64,000 nt of DNA from Gallaecimonas mangrovi (GTDB taxonomy: Bacteria; Pseudomonadota; Gammaproteobacteria; Enterobacterales; Gallaecimonadaceae): the NCBI RefSeq assembly GCF_003367375.1, contig NZ_CP031416.1:3355501-3419500 (forward strand), in the 5' to 3' direction. The notes beneath the pieces were generated by a model, which saw only the letters and a list, made by a program, of their open reading frames with translations, had not been told where the DNA came from and searched no databases. This document shows positions 1-7,808 of this stretch, piece by piece. The translations under genes and the position numbers were made by a program. Numbering within the stretch: the first letter of the stretch is position 1; each line of letters opens with the position of its first letter.

Positions 1-109
1 GGGCAGCCAGCCCAACTGGTGCCTGCGTTTCCTTGTCTGATTTAGGAAACAACGCAATTAAATTGCCAAAATCACTATGGCTACTACATAGGAAATTTAC
101 AGCTGGTAA
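1..109. other. window edge, unassigned
   Basis: No complete gene. After the stop codon of the RelA/SpoT-like gene at 110-112, the same minus-strand frame stays open for 36 codons to the window edge, but it has no convincing start codon or ribosome binding site. One plus-strand frame is also open here. No rho-independent terminator is visible after the RelA/SpoT-like gene, so the cassette could continue beyond the edge. The first 40 bases look less AT-rich than what follows. Confidence 0.3.
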
Positions 110-976
110 TCAACCATTCATTTCTTCCATCATAAGAGCTGGTGTTTTTTTAAAAATCATTTGGTCTTTTACAGATATTATGTTCATAAAATAAAAAACA
201 TTATTAATCTTCATTGGGAAATAGAATCCAAGTCGATTCATTTCCGATATCAAGAAACTTCGTTCTACTCTAAAGAACTTTTTTGCAAGTTCAACATCAT
301 TACTTAAAATATTACAAATATCATCATCTAAACTCTCATCCACAAATCTTAATCGAAATTTCTGTCTAATCATTGCTGACCACTGCCTTGATTTATAATG
401 ACTATAGGCAAGTTCATCAAAAATCTTAATCATAGTCCACTCACTATTTTCTAGGGATGCATAAACACCATTGAGCAATCTAGATTCTCCATCGTAACCA
501 TTCCAATCATTTTTACACTTATACCGAAGATCATGCTCAATCTCATGCCATCCCTCAGAAAATATAGTCCTAATCTGAAGTTCAAAAGTACTATCAATAA
601 AATCAGTCGAACTATTAAATTCAAAAGATGAAAAGTCATTACTAGGTAAAGAATATACAATATTGTATCTTATAGCTCTAAACTCTTCTTTTTTAACTTC
701 ATCAATACTTACATCATTAGACTTTTCGTCGAATTTTGATGATACAATTTTTCTTACAGTTTCAATATCATCACTGAAATATAGTACAACTCTGATACCA
801 ATTAAGTCTTGTATTTTTTTTGAATTCCCATACTCATCGTTTGATTCAATCTTATTATTTAGAGACTGTTCACTTTTCAATCTAGAAAATATTCGATACA
901 TTAATCCGACCGAATCTAGTTTTGAAGATATTTCTTCAACTAAGTTTTTCTCGATAGCTGCTGGGGAAATATTCAT
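110..976 (-). CDS. RelA/SpoT-fold nucleotidyltransferase, probable effector of NACHT cassette
   Basis: The 288-residue product has the synthetase fold of RelA/SpoT and of single-domain small alarmone synthetases. Residues 31-42 (SRLKSEQSLNNK) match the ATP-binding R-x-K-S...S..K segment. D57 in DLIGIRV matches the metal-binding aspartate. ELQIRT (132-137), followed by WHEIEHDLRYK (143-153), matches the E-x-QIRT...W...EH..YK signature. The nucleotide-acceptor loop is abnormal: where relatives have GYRSxH, this protein reads EFRAIRY (98-104). No hydrolase, TGS or ACT domain is present. Residues 160-288 are an unassigned C-terminal part. The gene starts 4 nt after the NACHT gene, with a strong GGAGG site lying in that gene's last codons, so the two are translationally linked. 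An alarmone synthetase or tRNA-modifying toxin (toxSAS-like) is inferred; the substrate is unknown. Confidence 0.75.
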   Translation of the reverse strand: MNISPAAIEKNLVEEISSKLDSVGLMYRIFSRLKSEQSLNNKIESNDEYGNSKKIQDLIGIRVVLYFSDDIETVRKIVSSKFDEKSNDVSIDEVKKEEFRAIRYNIVYSLPSNDFSSFEFNSSTDFIDSTFELQIRTIFSEGWHEIEHDLRYKCKNDWNGYDGESRLLNGVYASLENSEWTMIKIFDELAYSHYKSRQWSAMIRQKFRLRFVDESLDDDICNILSNDVELAKKFFRVERSFLISEMNRLGFYFPMKINNVFYFMNIISVKDQMIFKKTPALMMEEMNG

Positions 977-980
977 AAGA

Positions 981-3116
981 CTAGCTCCTCCCCATTAGAA
1001 TTTTTATATCACTAAATCTTTCTTTATTTATCTCTACAAAATTTACACTATGTGCATCTTGTAAAATACCTCTTTGTTTAAGTTTTCTAATCCCTTTAGT
1101 TATTTCTTTCTTTGTAAAATCATTCGTCTTAAAAAAGATACCAATAAAATGATGCAATCGTTCAATACTGGTGCTGCCAATAGGCCATATTTTATGAAGT
1201 ATATACTTTTCAACATCCGTAAGAAAATCAGACTGATCTTCTACTAAGTCTTCGATTTCTTCATCCTGAACAAACTCGTTATTAGATTTGCAATTATAAA
1301 AGTTAACATTGTCCAATAGTTTAGAATGCTCACAATCCCAAAAGTTACAGTTGATAAAAGTCACTTCATGAAAATTTGAAAAATAGAAGAATGAGTCATT
1401 GAAGGTACAATCATTAAAAACACAATCCTTAATAATACCTTCTTTAAAAAAATCGGTGGACCTTATATTTAGTGATGAAATTTCAACTCCAGCGTATCCA
1501 TCTTCAGAAATATCACCAGTCAACATCCATTCAAACTTCATTCTTGATGAGGGATCTAAGAAATATTTCATCTCAGATAATCCAACCCATAGATTTAATC
1601 TCTCTGCTCCACTCCTTGGAGCATAAGATGATACTGCTGGCTCGACAAAACGTTCATCACTGGAAATCCAGTTACCTTCACATTCAATTATTTTTTCAGC
1701 GATGTAATTACCGAATACGAATTCATTTATAAATTCTATGTGCCCATCTTTTCGATTACTTCGGTCAAAAAAGGCATGATTAGATAATGTTGTGGCCAAC
1801 TTATCTATAGTTGGTCTATCCTTGGGCGAGTATAATTTTCTAACTTCATTTATTATTGAACCAGCTTTTTCCTTTATTGTGTTTATTAACCTCTCTTTTG
1901 AATCAGATGTATAGTCATTATCACACATATCAGATGCTATTATTTTTAAAAATTCTTTTTGCTGATCAGGACTCATCCTCAACTGTTGCCTATCCATTTC
2001 TCTTTCAAGCATCGACTTAAAGTATTGCTCGACTACTTTTTCTGTATTAGCACAAAGGCTTGAAAAAGTTACATCGTCAACAAACCTAAGATAACTAAGT
2101 AAAACTGGGTTAGATAATCTAGTAATATTGATTTCAGTTTCTGAAATCATTCGTAAACGAGATGGTGACAACCAATCCTTAACTTCTGGCTTTTCTAATC
2201 GGTACCGATTTATTTTGAACTTATCAGAGTATCTCTCCATCCATTCACTGAAGACTTCGCCATCGAAAATAGCTGAGCGTCTAGACGTTAAAATGATTTT
2301 AGCGTTATCGGTCAATAGCTCACCAATAGTTTCTAGCATTGGCTCTGCTTCTTCAAACTTACTACTAGAATCTATATCAGAGCCGCTGTCATGTAGTATT
2401 TCGTCAAATCCATCTAATACAACAACTATTCGCCCTCCCTTCACCTCCTCTATAACGACATCTGAACTAACAGAGTTGAACGATCTATCTACCTCTCGAA
2501 TGAATATATGGCTAAATATTCTAGCTTGTCTGTCACGAGAAAATTCAGTAAAAAATGGAATAGGTCCACGATCATTATTATTAGCCAGTTTATTTATTAT
2601 TTCATATGAGGTACATGTTTTACCGAAACCAGCTGGAGCTTCTATGATCGACAACAAAGGTCCATCTAATGTTAGGCTGCTACAAACATCTTTTATCAAA
2701 TCAATTTCAGATAATTTTCCATTCTTCAAGTAAGGGACATTAATGTAATTGTAATTCACTGCATCTGAAGGTAGCGATTTAAGAATCTTGTCGGAGTGTT
2801 CATCATATTCTTTTCTAGTTTTAGCTCTCCAATCTCTAACGTTAAAAAAACCATCAAACAATGCTTTTTCTAAATCATCAATAGAATCATAAAATGATTT
2901 TTTTGTAGAAAAACCTAAACGTTCTAGGCTTCGAAGAGATGACTCCATTTCCTTTTCTATTTTAGATTTGTCATTTGGATATAGAGAAACCAACTCAGCG
3001 TTGTGAAAAAAACCAGACTTATATGTAAAAGCAAGGTAATCATTACTGGAAATATTACCTCTGTATTCAAAACCATACTTTCGGAAAAGTGTTATAACTT
3101 TTTGTGCATCTTTCAT
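981..3116 (-). CDS. NACHT-like STAND NTPase with pentapeptide-like C-terminal region
   Basis: This 711-residue protein has a P-loop NTPase core of NACHT/STAND type: Walker A APAGFGKT (160-167), Walker B VVVLDGFDE (231-239), a sensor-like IILTSRRSA (274-282) and a downstream LSNPVLLSYL motif (334-343). An F.N.F.FGNYIAEKI stretch (463-476) is typical of the helical region after NACHT cores. Residues 550-612 contain cysteine-, asparagine- and phenylalanine-rich five-residue repeats of pentapeptide type (for example CVFND, CTFND, CNFWD). The N-terminal 150 residues are not recognised. Bacterial NACHT proteins are known phage sensors, and the repeat region could be the sensing surface; both roles are inferred here. 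It is the first gene of a two-gene operon with the RelA/SpoT-like gene. Its start has only a weak ribosome binding site. Confidence 0.8.
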   Translation of the reverse strand: MKDAQKVITLFRKYGFEYRGNISSNDYLAFTYKSGFFHNAELVSLYPNDKSKIEKEMESSLRSLERLGFSTKKSFYDSIDDLEKALFDGFFNVRDWRAKTRKEYDEHSDKILKSLPSDAVNYNYINVPYLKNGKLSEIDLIKDVCSSLTLDGPLLSIIEAPAGFGKTCTSYEIINKLANNNDRGPIPFFTEFSRDRQARIFSHIFIREVDRSFNSVSSDVVIEEVKGGRIVVVLDGFDEILHDSGSDIDSSSKFEEAEPMLETIGELLTDNAKIILTSRRSAIFDGEVFSEWMERYSDKFKINRYRLEKPEVKDWLSPSRLRMISETEINITRLSNPVLLSYLRFVDDVTFSSLCANTEKVVEQYFKSMLEREMDRQQLRMSPDQQKEFLKIIASDMCDNDYTSDSKERLINTIKEKAGSIINEVRKLYSPKDRPTIDKLATTLSNHAFFDRSNRKDGHIEFINEFVFGNYIAEKIIECEGNWISSDERFVEPAVSSYAPRSGAERLNLWVGLSEMKYFLDPSSRMKFEWMLTGDISEDGYAGVEISSLNIRSTDFFKEGIIKDCVFNDCTFNDSFFYFSNFHEVTFINCNFWDCEHSKLLDNVNFYNCKSNNEFVQDEEIEDLVEDQSDFLTDVEKYILHKIWPIGSTSIERLHHFIGIFFKTNDFTKKEITKGIRKLKQRGILQDAHSVNFVEINKERFSDIKILMGRS

Positions 3117-3175
3117 TAGTGATCCATGTAAAAAAATTTAAAGTAGTTAAAATTAAATGTAGAAAATGCTCATAA

Positions 3176-3204
3176 ATTATAGAAGTTCATCCCAAAGCGT
3201 TTAC
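3176..3204 (-). promoter_or_regulatory. candidate promoter of NACHT cassette
   Basis: The minus strand carries a perfect TATAAT at 3181-3176. A weak -35 (GTAAAC, 3204-3199) lies 17 nt upstream of it. The -10 box is about 60 nt before the NACHT start codon and lies within the 3' remnant of the phospholipase-D-like gene. The weak -35 keeps confidence low. Confidence 0.4.
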
Positions 3205-3320
3205 TCATACGGAACTCACCGCCGGCGTCTTTGCCTTTTTCGGTGATGAAGTGGCGGTTCTCTTTGATTTCCAGGTAACCGCCGGTTACCAGCTTGTCGA
3301 GCATCTCGGCGGTTTTAGGA

Positions 3321-3611
3321 CGTGTTTCTGGGCAAAAGCAAAAGACACCCTCACCACCATCTCAATAAAATCATCACGATAACGAAGCCATCTGCTTTTC
3401 CGCCCGTTAAGTGCTGCGCCTTGCTGTAGGGAGTGGGAGCTGACTTGAGGTAGGGATACCGAAAGAGCGGAAGACGTGTCTGGAACACGTGTGAAGCGGT
3501 CGGCGGTAAACGACTGGAAGCAAGGACGTCGCGGAACGTGGGCTGTGCCTTTGCCTACTTTGTGCGTAAACAAAGTAGGGCGCGTGCAGGGGCGCCCCCC
3601 TGCATTCAGAG
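3321..3611. repeat. hairpin-rich non-coding insert in the PLD-like gene
   Basis: The segment that replaces the middle of the PLD-like gene contains three perfect inverted repeats. ACGTGT/ACACGT spans 3474-3490 with a 5-nt loop. CCTACTTTGT/ACAAAGTAGG spans 3554-3579 with a 6-nt loop. TGCAGGGG/CCCCTGCA spans 3585-3604 with a 4-nt loop. The open frames through it are low-complexity and look non-coding. It resembles a dispersed REP- or MITE-like element. No terminal inverted repeats or target duplication could be established by eye, so the element class is uncertain. Confidence 0.5.
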
Positions 3612-3669
3612 CTTTGATCAGCTCTTTCAGAAAGTAATTGGTGGCACTGGTATTGAGAAACTTGGCCAT

Positions 3670-4019
3670 AGCGTCTTCCTCTGACTTAGCCCGGGGCGGG
3701 TGAGTACAGCAGCCTGTCCCTGGCGTCTATTCACTAGGCATTAAGGTGACAAGGCAGACACAAAAAAGCAAGAAAAACGTACAAAACCTGTTTCGTTACC
3801 TGCAACTCCTAGGCGTGGGCCAGCCCTTACTGCCTTTCATACTCCCCGCACACCTTATCCCGCTTCGCAACCAGAGTCTTATCCGACATGGCTTGTAGCC
3901 GCAGATCGCCACATGAGCTGCAGCGACAACCAGGACAGCAATGTGGTATTGATGGTGACTAAAGAGTCATGGCCTCATAGGGTAGTGATTACTTAAAGGA
4001 CTAAACGAAGGGACTCGAT
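3670..4019. other. intergenic region, 350 bp
   Basis: No credible ORF on either strand. It lies between the divergent PLD-like pseudogene and the plus-strand orphan gene, so it should hold promoters for both, but I could not identify strong -35/-10 pairs. A weak AAGGGA ribosome binding site precedes the ATG at 4020. Confidence 0.4.
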
Positions 4020-4682
4020 ATGCGCTTAACAACAAAAACATTGATTATTGCTTTACTGTCATTACTCGTCGTTTCGCTTTCCATTCACTTTTATCAAGCG
4101 TCAAAAGAAATAGCAGAATCAAAAAAAACATCGCAATCTACGATAAATACAAAATTAGAGAAAGAACAAAAAGTCGTTATCAATACTCAGCGCAACGAAT
4201 CTTCAACACCTAAAAAGATTGATAAGTGGCATAACACTGTAGATAAAAATAAAAAAGACTTGGTCATGGATAATCTAGATAACGCCATTAGTTCGAACAA
4301 CAACAGCATTTTATTTAACACCCAAATCATATCGAGACTATCAATAGATGACCTTCGGCAAGCACTTGATAAAACAGAGGAACATGCCACCTCACAGTCA
4401 GCAGCGGATAATCAAAACACCCTGTACAGCATGCTTACTGACAGCATTCCGTCTGACGTTAATATTGATAAAGTCGCTTGTTCAGACAAGGTCTGCGGTC
4501 TAATCATCTCAGCTACTAAAAAAGATGAAATAACTTCCACACTTAGTAAATTAACCCAAAATAAAAAACTTAAAAAAGCTATCGCGGGTGGCATGACAAA
4601 AGATTACTCAGGAAATGGTATTTTCTATGGCAGCATTATCGGTGTGTCGCCATCCATTGGTAAAAAAATGACATTACAATAA
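4020..4682 (+). CDS. orphan membrane-anchored protein
   Basis: I do not recognise this 220-residue protein. It begins with a short basic stretch and one hydrophobic segment (about residues 7-25), so it is probably anchored in the inner membrane with the rest in the periplasm. The following 60 residues are lysine- and serine-rich and probably disordered. A more compact C-terminal part (about 110-220) contains a close cysteine pair, ACSDKVC, that could form a disulfide. The gene is AT-rich compared with the genes to its right. It is a single transcription unit followed by a bidirectional terminator. Confidence 0.7.
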   Translation: MRLTTKTLIIALLSLLVVSLSIHFYQASKEIAESKKTSQSTINTKLEKEQKVVINTQRNESSTPKKIDKWHNTVDKNKKDLVMDNLDNAISSNNNSILFNTQIISRLSIDDLRQALDKTEEHATSQSAADNQNTLYSMLTDSIPSDVNIDKVACSDKVCGLIISATKKDEITSTLSKLTQNKKLKKAIAGGMTKDYSGNGIFYGSIIGVSPSIGKKMTLQ

Positions 4683-4756
4683 TGCACTGCGCTAGTTGAC
4701 CTAAGCCACCAGACTTAATAAGCAAGTTCTGCCATAGATAAATCGTCGCGAGCAAT

Positions 4757-4783
4757 AAAAAAGGGCGCTAGGCGCCCTTTTTT
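4757..4783. terminator. bidirectional rho-independent terminator
   Basis: Stem GGGCGC/GCGCCC with a 3-nt loop, preceded by six A and followed by six T. It serves the plus-strand orphan gene and the convergent lipase gene, whose stop is at 4790. Confidence 0.85.
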
Positions 4784-4789
4784 ATTCGC

Positions 4790-5923
4790 TTATTTCAGCG
4801 CTTGGCGAACCAGACGGCCCAGGGATTTGAGCATAATATCGAACACCCAGCGGATGAATTTGCTGGTGAATTCGATGGTGATATTCACAAAGCGGCCAGC
4901 AAAAGCCAGCATGTGGCCAAGTAGCGCCTTTACATCTTTGGCAAATTTTACCGACAGCTTGGCAATGTCTTCCAAGCGCTGGGCCATAAAGTCGTAAATG
5001 GAAAAGCCCGAGGTCAAGGCAAACTGGATGGTAACGCCAGCCGCTTTGAGTATTTGCAGTAAAAAGGCCGAGATTTTGTCTGACCAGGCACCGCTACAAA
5101 AGGCCTGGTGGCGGTTTTCGTAGGTCAAATGCACGGGCCGGCTTAAAAAGTTATCCGACTCAATTTTAACGCTGCCCCAGTCACTTTTATTGGCGGTATT
5201 AAGGTAACCGGGCACGCCGTCGGCGCCCATGCCGTGGGCGGCGCCGCTAAAGCCGGTAGAACCGTCCAAGCGGTATTCACTGCCTTGATAAGGGGCATGA
5301 TAGAAGGGCCACAGCGGCACTTTGGGAATAGGGTCGGCGCCATGGGTGCAGCGGTAAATTTTATCGATGCTGGCCGTTACGTTGCGGGCAAAGCCGGAGT
5401 AACCCACCCGCGGGCAACCAAAGGTGTAAAGCTTGACCGGCCGCCGGTATTGCCTTTTCGCCCAATCGGCGGTCAGGGTTGCCAGGGCGCCGCCCAGGCT
5501 GTGGCCAATACAGTGAATGGTGCCGCGGCCAGGGTTTTTATCTAGATACGACTTCAAGGCAGCCTTGAAAGAGGCAAAGGTGTGCACAAAACCGTAATGC
5601 GCCAACGAGCCGTTCTCGGCGGTGGTAACGCCAATATTAAGGTCGGTGAGCACATCCACAACATTGCCTGGATTCGTGCCACGCAATGCAATGACATGGT
5701 CGCCTTCATAGGGGCCAATACCTTTACCCACCAAGCAAAAACCCAGCTTTTTACGCAGCAAGGCAAAGCCGGATTGCCCCAGCACCGGGTTAGCGTCTAT
5801 CTCAAAGACACGGCCAGTCTCAGGGGGCACGGTAAAGCGGTAATTGCCATAGCGGTCAGCCGATTCAATATCGTAGGTTAGCAGCGCCAACTGCGAGGCG
5901 ACTCTGGGGGTAACAGAGGGCAT
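4790..5923 (-). CDS. lipase class 3 family protein (possible secreted effector)
   Basis: This 377-residue alpha/beta hydrolase has the class 3 lipase signature GHSLGG (140-145), giving S142 as nucleophile. D197 in HGADPIP is the likely acid, and a later histidine (H265 is a candidate) completes the triad. RGT (81-83) fits the oxyanion strand. No signal peptide is present. Residues 285-377 form a long amphipathic, helix-rich tail with hydrophobic stretches, suggesting membrane or partner contact. It is translated from an AAGGAG site 27 nt after the DUF6795-like gene. A lipase without signal peptide beside a small membrane-anchored partner resembles type VI secretion lipase effector and immunity pairs. 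That role is inferred; no secretion genes are present here. Confidence 0.85.
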   Translation of the reverse strand: MPSVTPRVASQLALLTYDIESADRYGNYRFTVPPETGRVFEIDANPVLGQSGFALLRKKLGFCLVGKGIGPYEGDHVIALRGTNPGNVVDVLTDLNIGVTTAENGSLAHYGFVHTFASFKAALKSYLDKNPGRGTIHCIGHSLGGALATLTADWAKRQYRRPVKLYTFGCPRVGYSGFARNVTASIDKIYRCTHGADPIPKVPLWPFYHAPYQGSEYRLDGSTGFSGAAHGMGADGVPGYLNTANKSDWGSVKIESDNFLSRPVHLTYENRHQAFCSGAWSDKISAFLLQILKAAGVTIQFALTSGFSIYDFMAQRLEDIAKLSVKFAKDVKALLGHMLAFAGRFVNITIEFTSKFIRWVFDIMLKSLGRLVRQALK

Positions 5924-5950
5924 AACAACTCCTTTTGTTTGGTTGCCAAA

Positions 5951-6487
5951 TTAATTGTCGTTCCATCGACACAAGGTGAGGGTTGAAAAAGTACTCGCCG
6001 GATAGTCGCTGTCTTCAAAATCAAATTGTTGTTCTTGATTATTCAGGTCGCAATTTAAGCCTTGCAGTTTTTCATTAATCACCTTAACCGGGTTTAAGGT
6101 ATGAATATTCATAAACCAGATGGGAACATGTTTATTTTTATATTCCACATACAACTCATGGCGCTTAACGACGGTGGTTAAGTTGGAAGGTTTTTTCAAC
6201 TCGGCGGTTTTTTCAGGAAAGTGAAATTGCCCGTTGCTGTCGGTTAGCACCTTGTCGGTGTAGTAGTCACCGGTAAAATTCAGGTAGACCGAGCGCTCCA
6301 CCTCAATGTGGGCCACGGGCTTGCCGTTATCCTTGATAACACCACTGATCTCGGGCGACAGGTTAATGGGGACTTTTTTTGCAAATAGCGTCATGGTATC
6401 CGAGCCTAAAGAATAAAATGAGATTGCGATTAAGGCGATTAACAGGGAAGCCCATGACAGCAGTTTAGGAAGGTGTTCCTTATTCAT
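5951..6487 (-). CDS. membrane-anchored DUF6795-like protein, possible lipase partner
   Basis: This 178-residue protein has one N-terminal hydrophobic segment (about residues 9-28), followed by a periplasmic part of carboxypeptidase-regulatory/Ig-like type. The pattern ISGVIKDNGKPVAHIEVER ... TDSNGQFHFPE is what I associate with DUF6795. Two cysteines near the C-terminus (LNCDL and TLCRW) may pair. It is the first gene of a two-gene unit with the lipase. Its location on the periplasmic face is compatible with an immunity protein against a periplasmic lipase. The family name is my recognition, and the immunity role is inference. Confidence 0.7.
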   Translation of the reverse strand: MNKEHLPKLLSWASLLIALIAISFYSLGSDTMTLFAKKVPINLSPEISGVIKDNGKPVAHIEVERSVYLNFTGDYYTDKVLTDSNGQFHFPEKTAELKKPSNLTTVVKRHELYVEYKNKHVPIWFMNIHTLNPVKVINEKLQGLNCDLNNQEQQFDFEDSDYPASTFSTLTLCRWNDN

Positions 6488-6681
6488 TTATTGCTAATCC
6501 TTTAGCTCCCTTTAGCGTAGCCGAAGTTTAACAAGTTAATACAATGATGCAAATATGATGGCGATGAATATTAAAGCAACCGAACTTTAAATTTAAAATT
6601 CGCATTAGGCATAATTAAAAATAAAATTAATTAAACGCCTTAAGCCAAAGCCTTTCCTTGCGGCTTAAATAACCGGATACA

Positions 6682-6704
6682 AAAAGGCCAGCGCTACTGG
6701 CCTT
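6682..6704 (-). terminator. rho-independent terminator after DUF1176 gene
   Basis: Stem AAGGCCAG/CTGGCCTT with a 5-nt loop, followed on the minus strand by a short T run, 10 nt beyond the stop of the 6713-7732 gene. Confidence 0.75.
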
Positions 6705-6712
6705 GGTTGCCG

Positions 6713-7732
6713 CTAGTTATGGTTTTCAATCACCGCGTCATAGATGTCTAAAGACACGCCGCCAGGTATACCGCGGCAAGGGCCATCGTTGGTTTCGCCG
6801 CTTTTCACAAAGTGGCTGCCGTCAAAATCCCAGCGCTTGAAGGTTCTGCAATCACCGTAGCCGCGGCCTTTTTGCTCCAGCATTAAGGTGGCGCCCGAAT
6901 AGTAAGAAGCCGAATCGGTTACCCGCTCCGGTTGGTAAGGCGGCTTGGTGTTTATCAGCAAAGCCAAATAGCCCTCGTTATAGGCCGCCGTCCAGCACAT
7001 CTGCATCACCAAGGCTTTGTCGCTACTTAGCCGGGCGTAGTGGATCTGTTGCAGGTAGGCGCTACCCTGGCGAAAACTGTCTGGCATGTCGCAGTAATGA
7101 TGCAGCGCGGTTGTCATCAATGCGGCCAGCGGGCGGTATAGAGGGTCGTCTTTTTTTACTATCCGCGCTTTGTTATCTATCACCTTGGCCGCGCGAATAT
7201 GCGGCAGCTTGGGGCCTACCGGCACCTGAGACTCAGCACGACTGCCCTTAACCAGCATTGCCGTTGGCGTGTTTAGGCGCTGCTGTACAACATCGATTTT
7301 ACGAAAAGCGGCGCTGGCTCCGGCATCGGAGATATGCCAGGTTTTACTGGCACCTTTAACAGCAATGTGGGCGCTACCCGGCAAGGCGTTGACCAGGGCA
7401 GTAACCTGGCTTGCTGTTAACACCAGGTCGGCCGGTACTTCCCCTAAGCTTTTACCGTTTAACCACAGGCTAAAAATGGGCGGCGCGGCGCTGCTGCGGT
7501 CAAAGCTGTCCAGATACAAACTGCCGTACACCGGCTGCTTGGGGCCGGCATGGCGGGTGAACACCAGTGCGGCATTGCTGCCAATGTTATCGCCAATACT
7601 GGTGTAGCCAGCGGTGCGGCAGGTACCCACGTTGTCGCATTGGGTGTCCCAATCCTTGTAGCGAAATGCCACTGGCGTATTGGCCTGCGCCGCCGCAACC
7701 AAAAGCAGCAACAATATTCCGAGGTACTTCAC
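6713..7732 (-). CDS. secreted DUF1176 family protein
   Basis: This 339-residue protein has a clear signal peptide (MKYLGILLLLLVAAAQA). The body matches the DUF1176 pattern: the mature N-terminus reads KDWDTQCDNVGTCRTAGY, and the C-terminal part carries conserved cysteines (YGDCRTFKRWDFDG, GPCRGIPGG). It is probably periplasmic; the function of the family is unknown. It starts at a GTG codon preceded by an AAGGGAG site 6 nt upstream. It is transcribed alone, with its own terminator. Confidence 0.85.
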   Translation of the reverse strand: MKYLGILLLLLVAAAQANTPVAFRYKDWDTQCDNVGTCRTAGYTSIGDNIGSNAALVFTRHAGPKQPVYGSLYLDSFDRSSAAPPIFSLWLNGKSLGEVPADLVLTASQVTALVNALPGSAHIAVKGASKTWHISDAGASAAFRKIDVVQQRLNTPTAMLVKGSRAESQVPVGPKLPHIRAAKVIDNKARIVKKDDPLYRPLAALMTTALHHYCDMPDSFRQGSAYLQQIHYARLSSDKALVMQMCWTAAYNEGYLALLINTKPPYQPERVTDSASYYSGATLMLEQKGRGYGDCRTFKRWDFDGSHFVKSGETNDGPCRGIPGGVSLDIYDAVIENHN

Positions 7733-7808
7733 GGTTAACTCCCTTTAACAGATGCGTTTGCCTAGATAGCGGCTGGCCATGTTAGGGCATAAGCGCTGCC
7801 GCGCAAAC

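Larger units (their letters stand above)
41..3190. other. AT-rich acquired segment (defence-island-like)
   Basis: This stretch is visibly far richer in A and T than the rest of the window, and its genes use AT-ending codons throughout. It encodes a two-gene cassette on the minus strand. The composition change at about 3190 falls inside the 3' remnant of a phospholipase-D-like gene. Acquisition by horizontal transfer is inferred from composition and from the damaged neighbour. No integrase, transposase or clear attachment site is visible inside the window. Confidence 0.6.
3170..3669 (-). pseudogene. phospholipase-D-like family protein, internally replaced
   Basis: The 5' end (from 3669, with a good AGAGGA ribosome binding site) encodes MAKFLNTSATNYFLKELIK. 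This is the typical N-terminus of a phospholipase-D-like family that I recognise from memory. The frame then runs into unrelated sequence and stops at 3286. A separate frame at about 3320-3170 encodes the family's C-terminal end, with segments such as TAEMLDKLVTGGYLEIKE and FITEKGKDAGGEFRMSKRFG, and ends in a non-native MNFYNL tail. The catalytic middle is missing, about 190 residues judged by the family length I recall, and roughly 290 bp of non-coding sequence takes its place. The original may have been a nuclease or phosphodiesterase; it cannot be functional now. Confidence 0.7.

Noticed and set aside
3286..3669. 127-codon ORF read as an intact gene
   Set aside because: Only its first 19 codons match a known family; the rest reads through a hairpin-rich non-coding insert, so it is part of a pseudogene.
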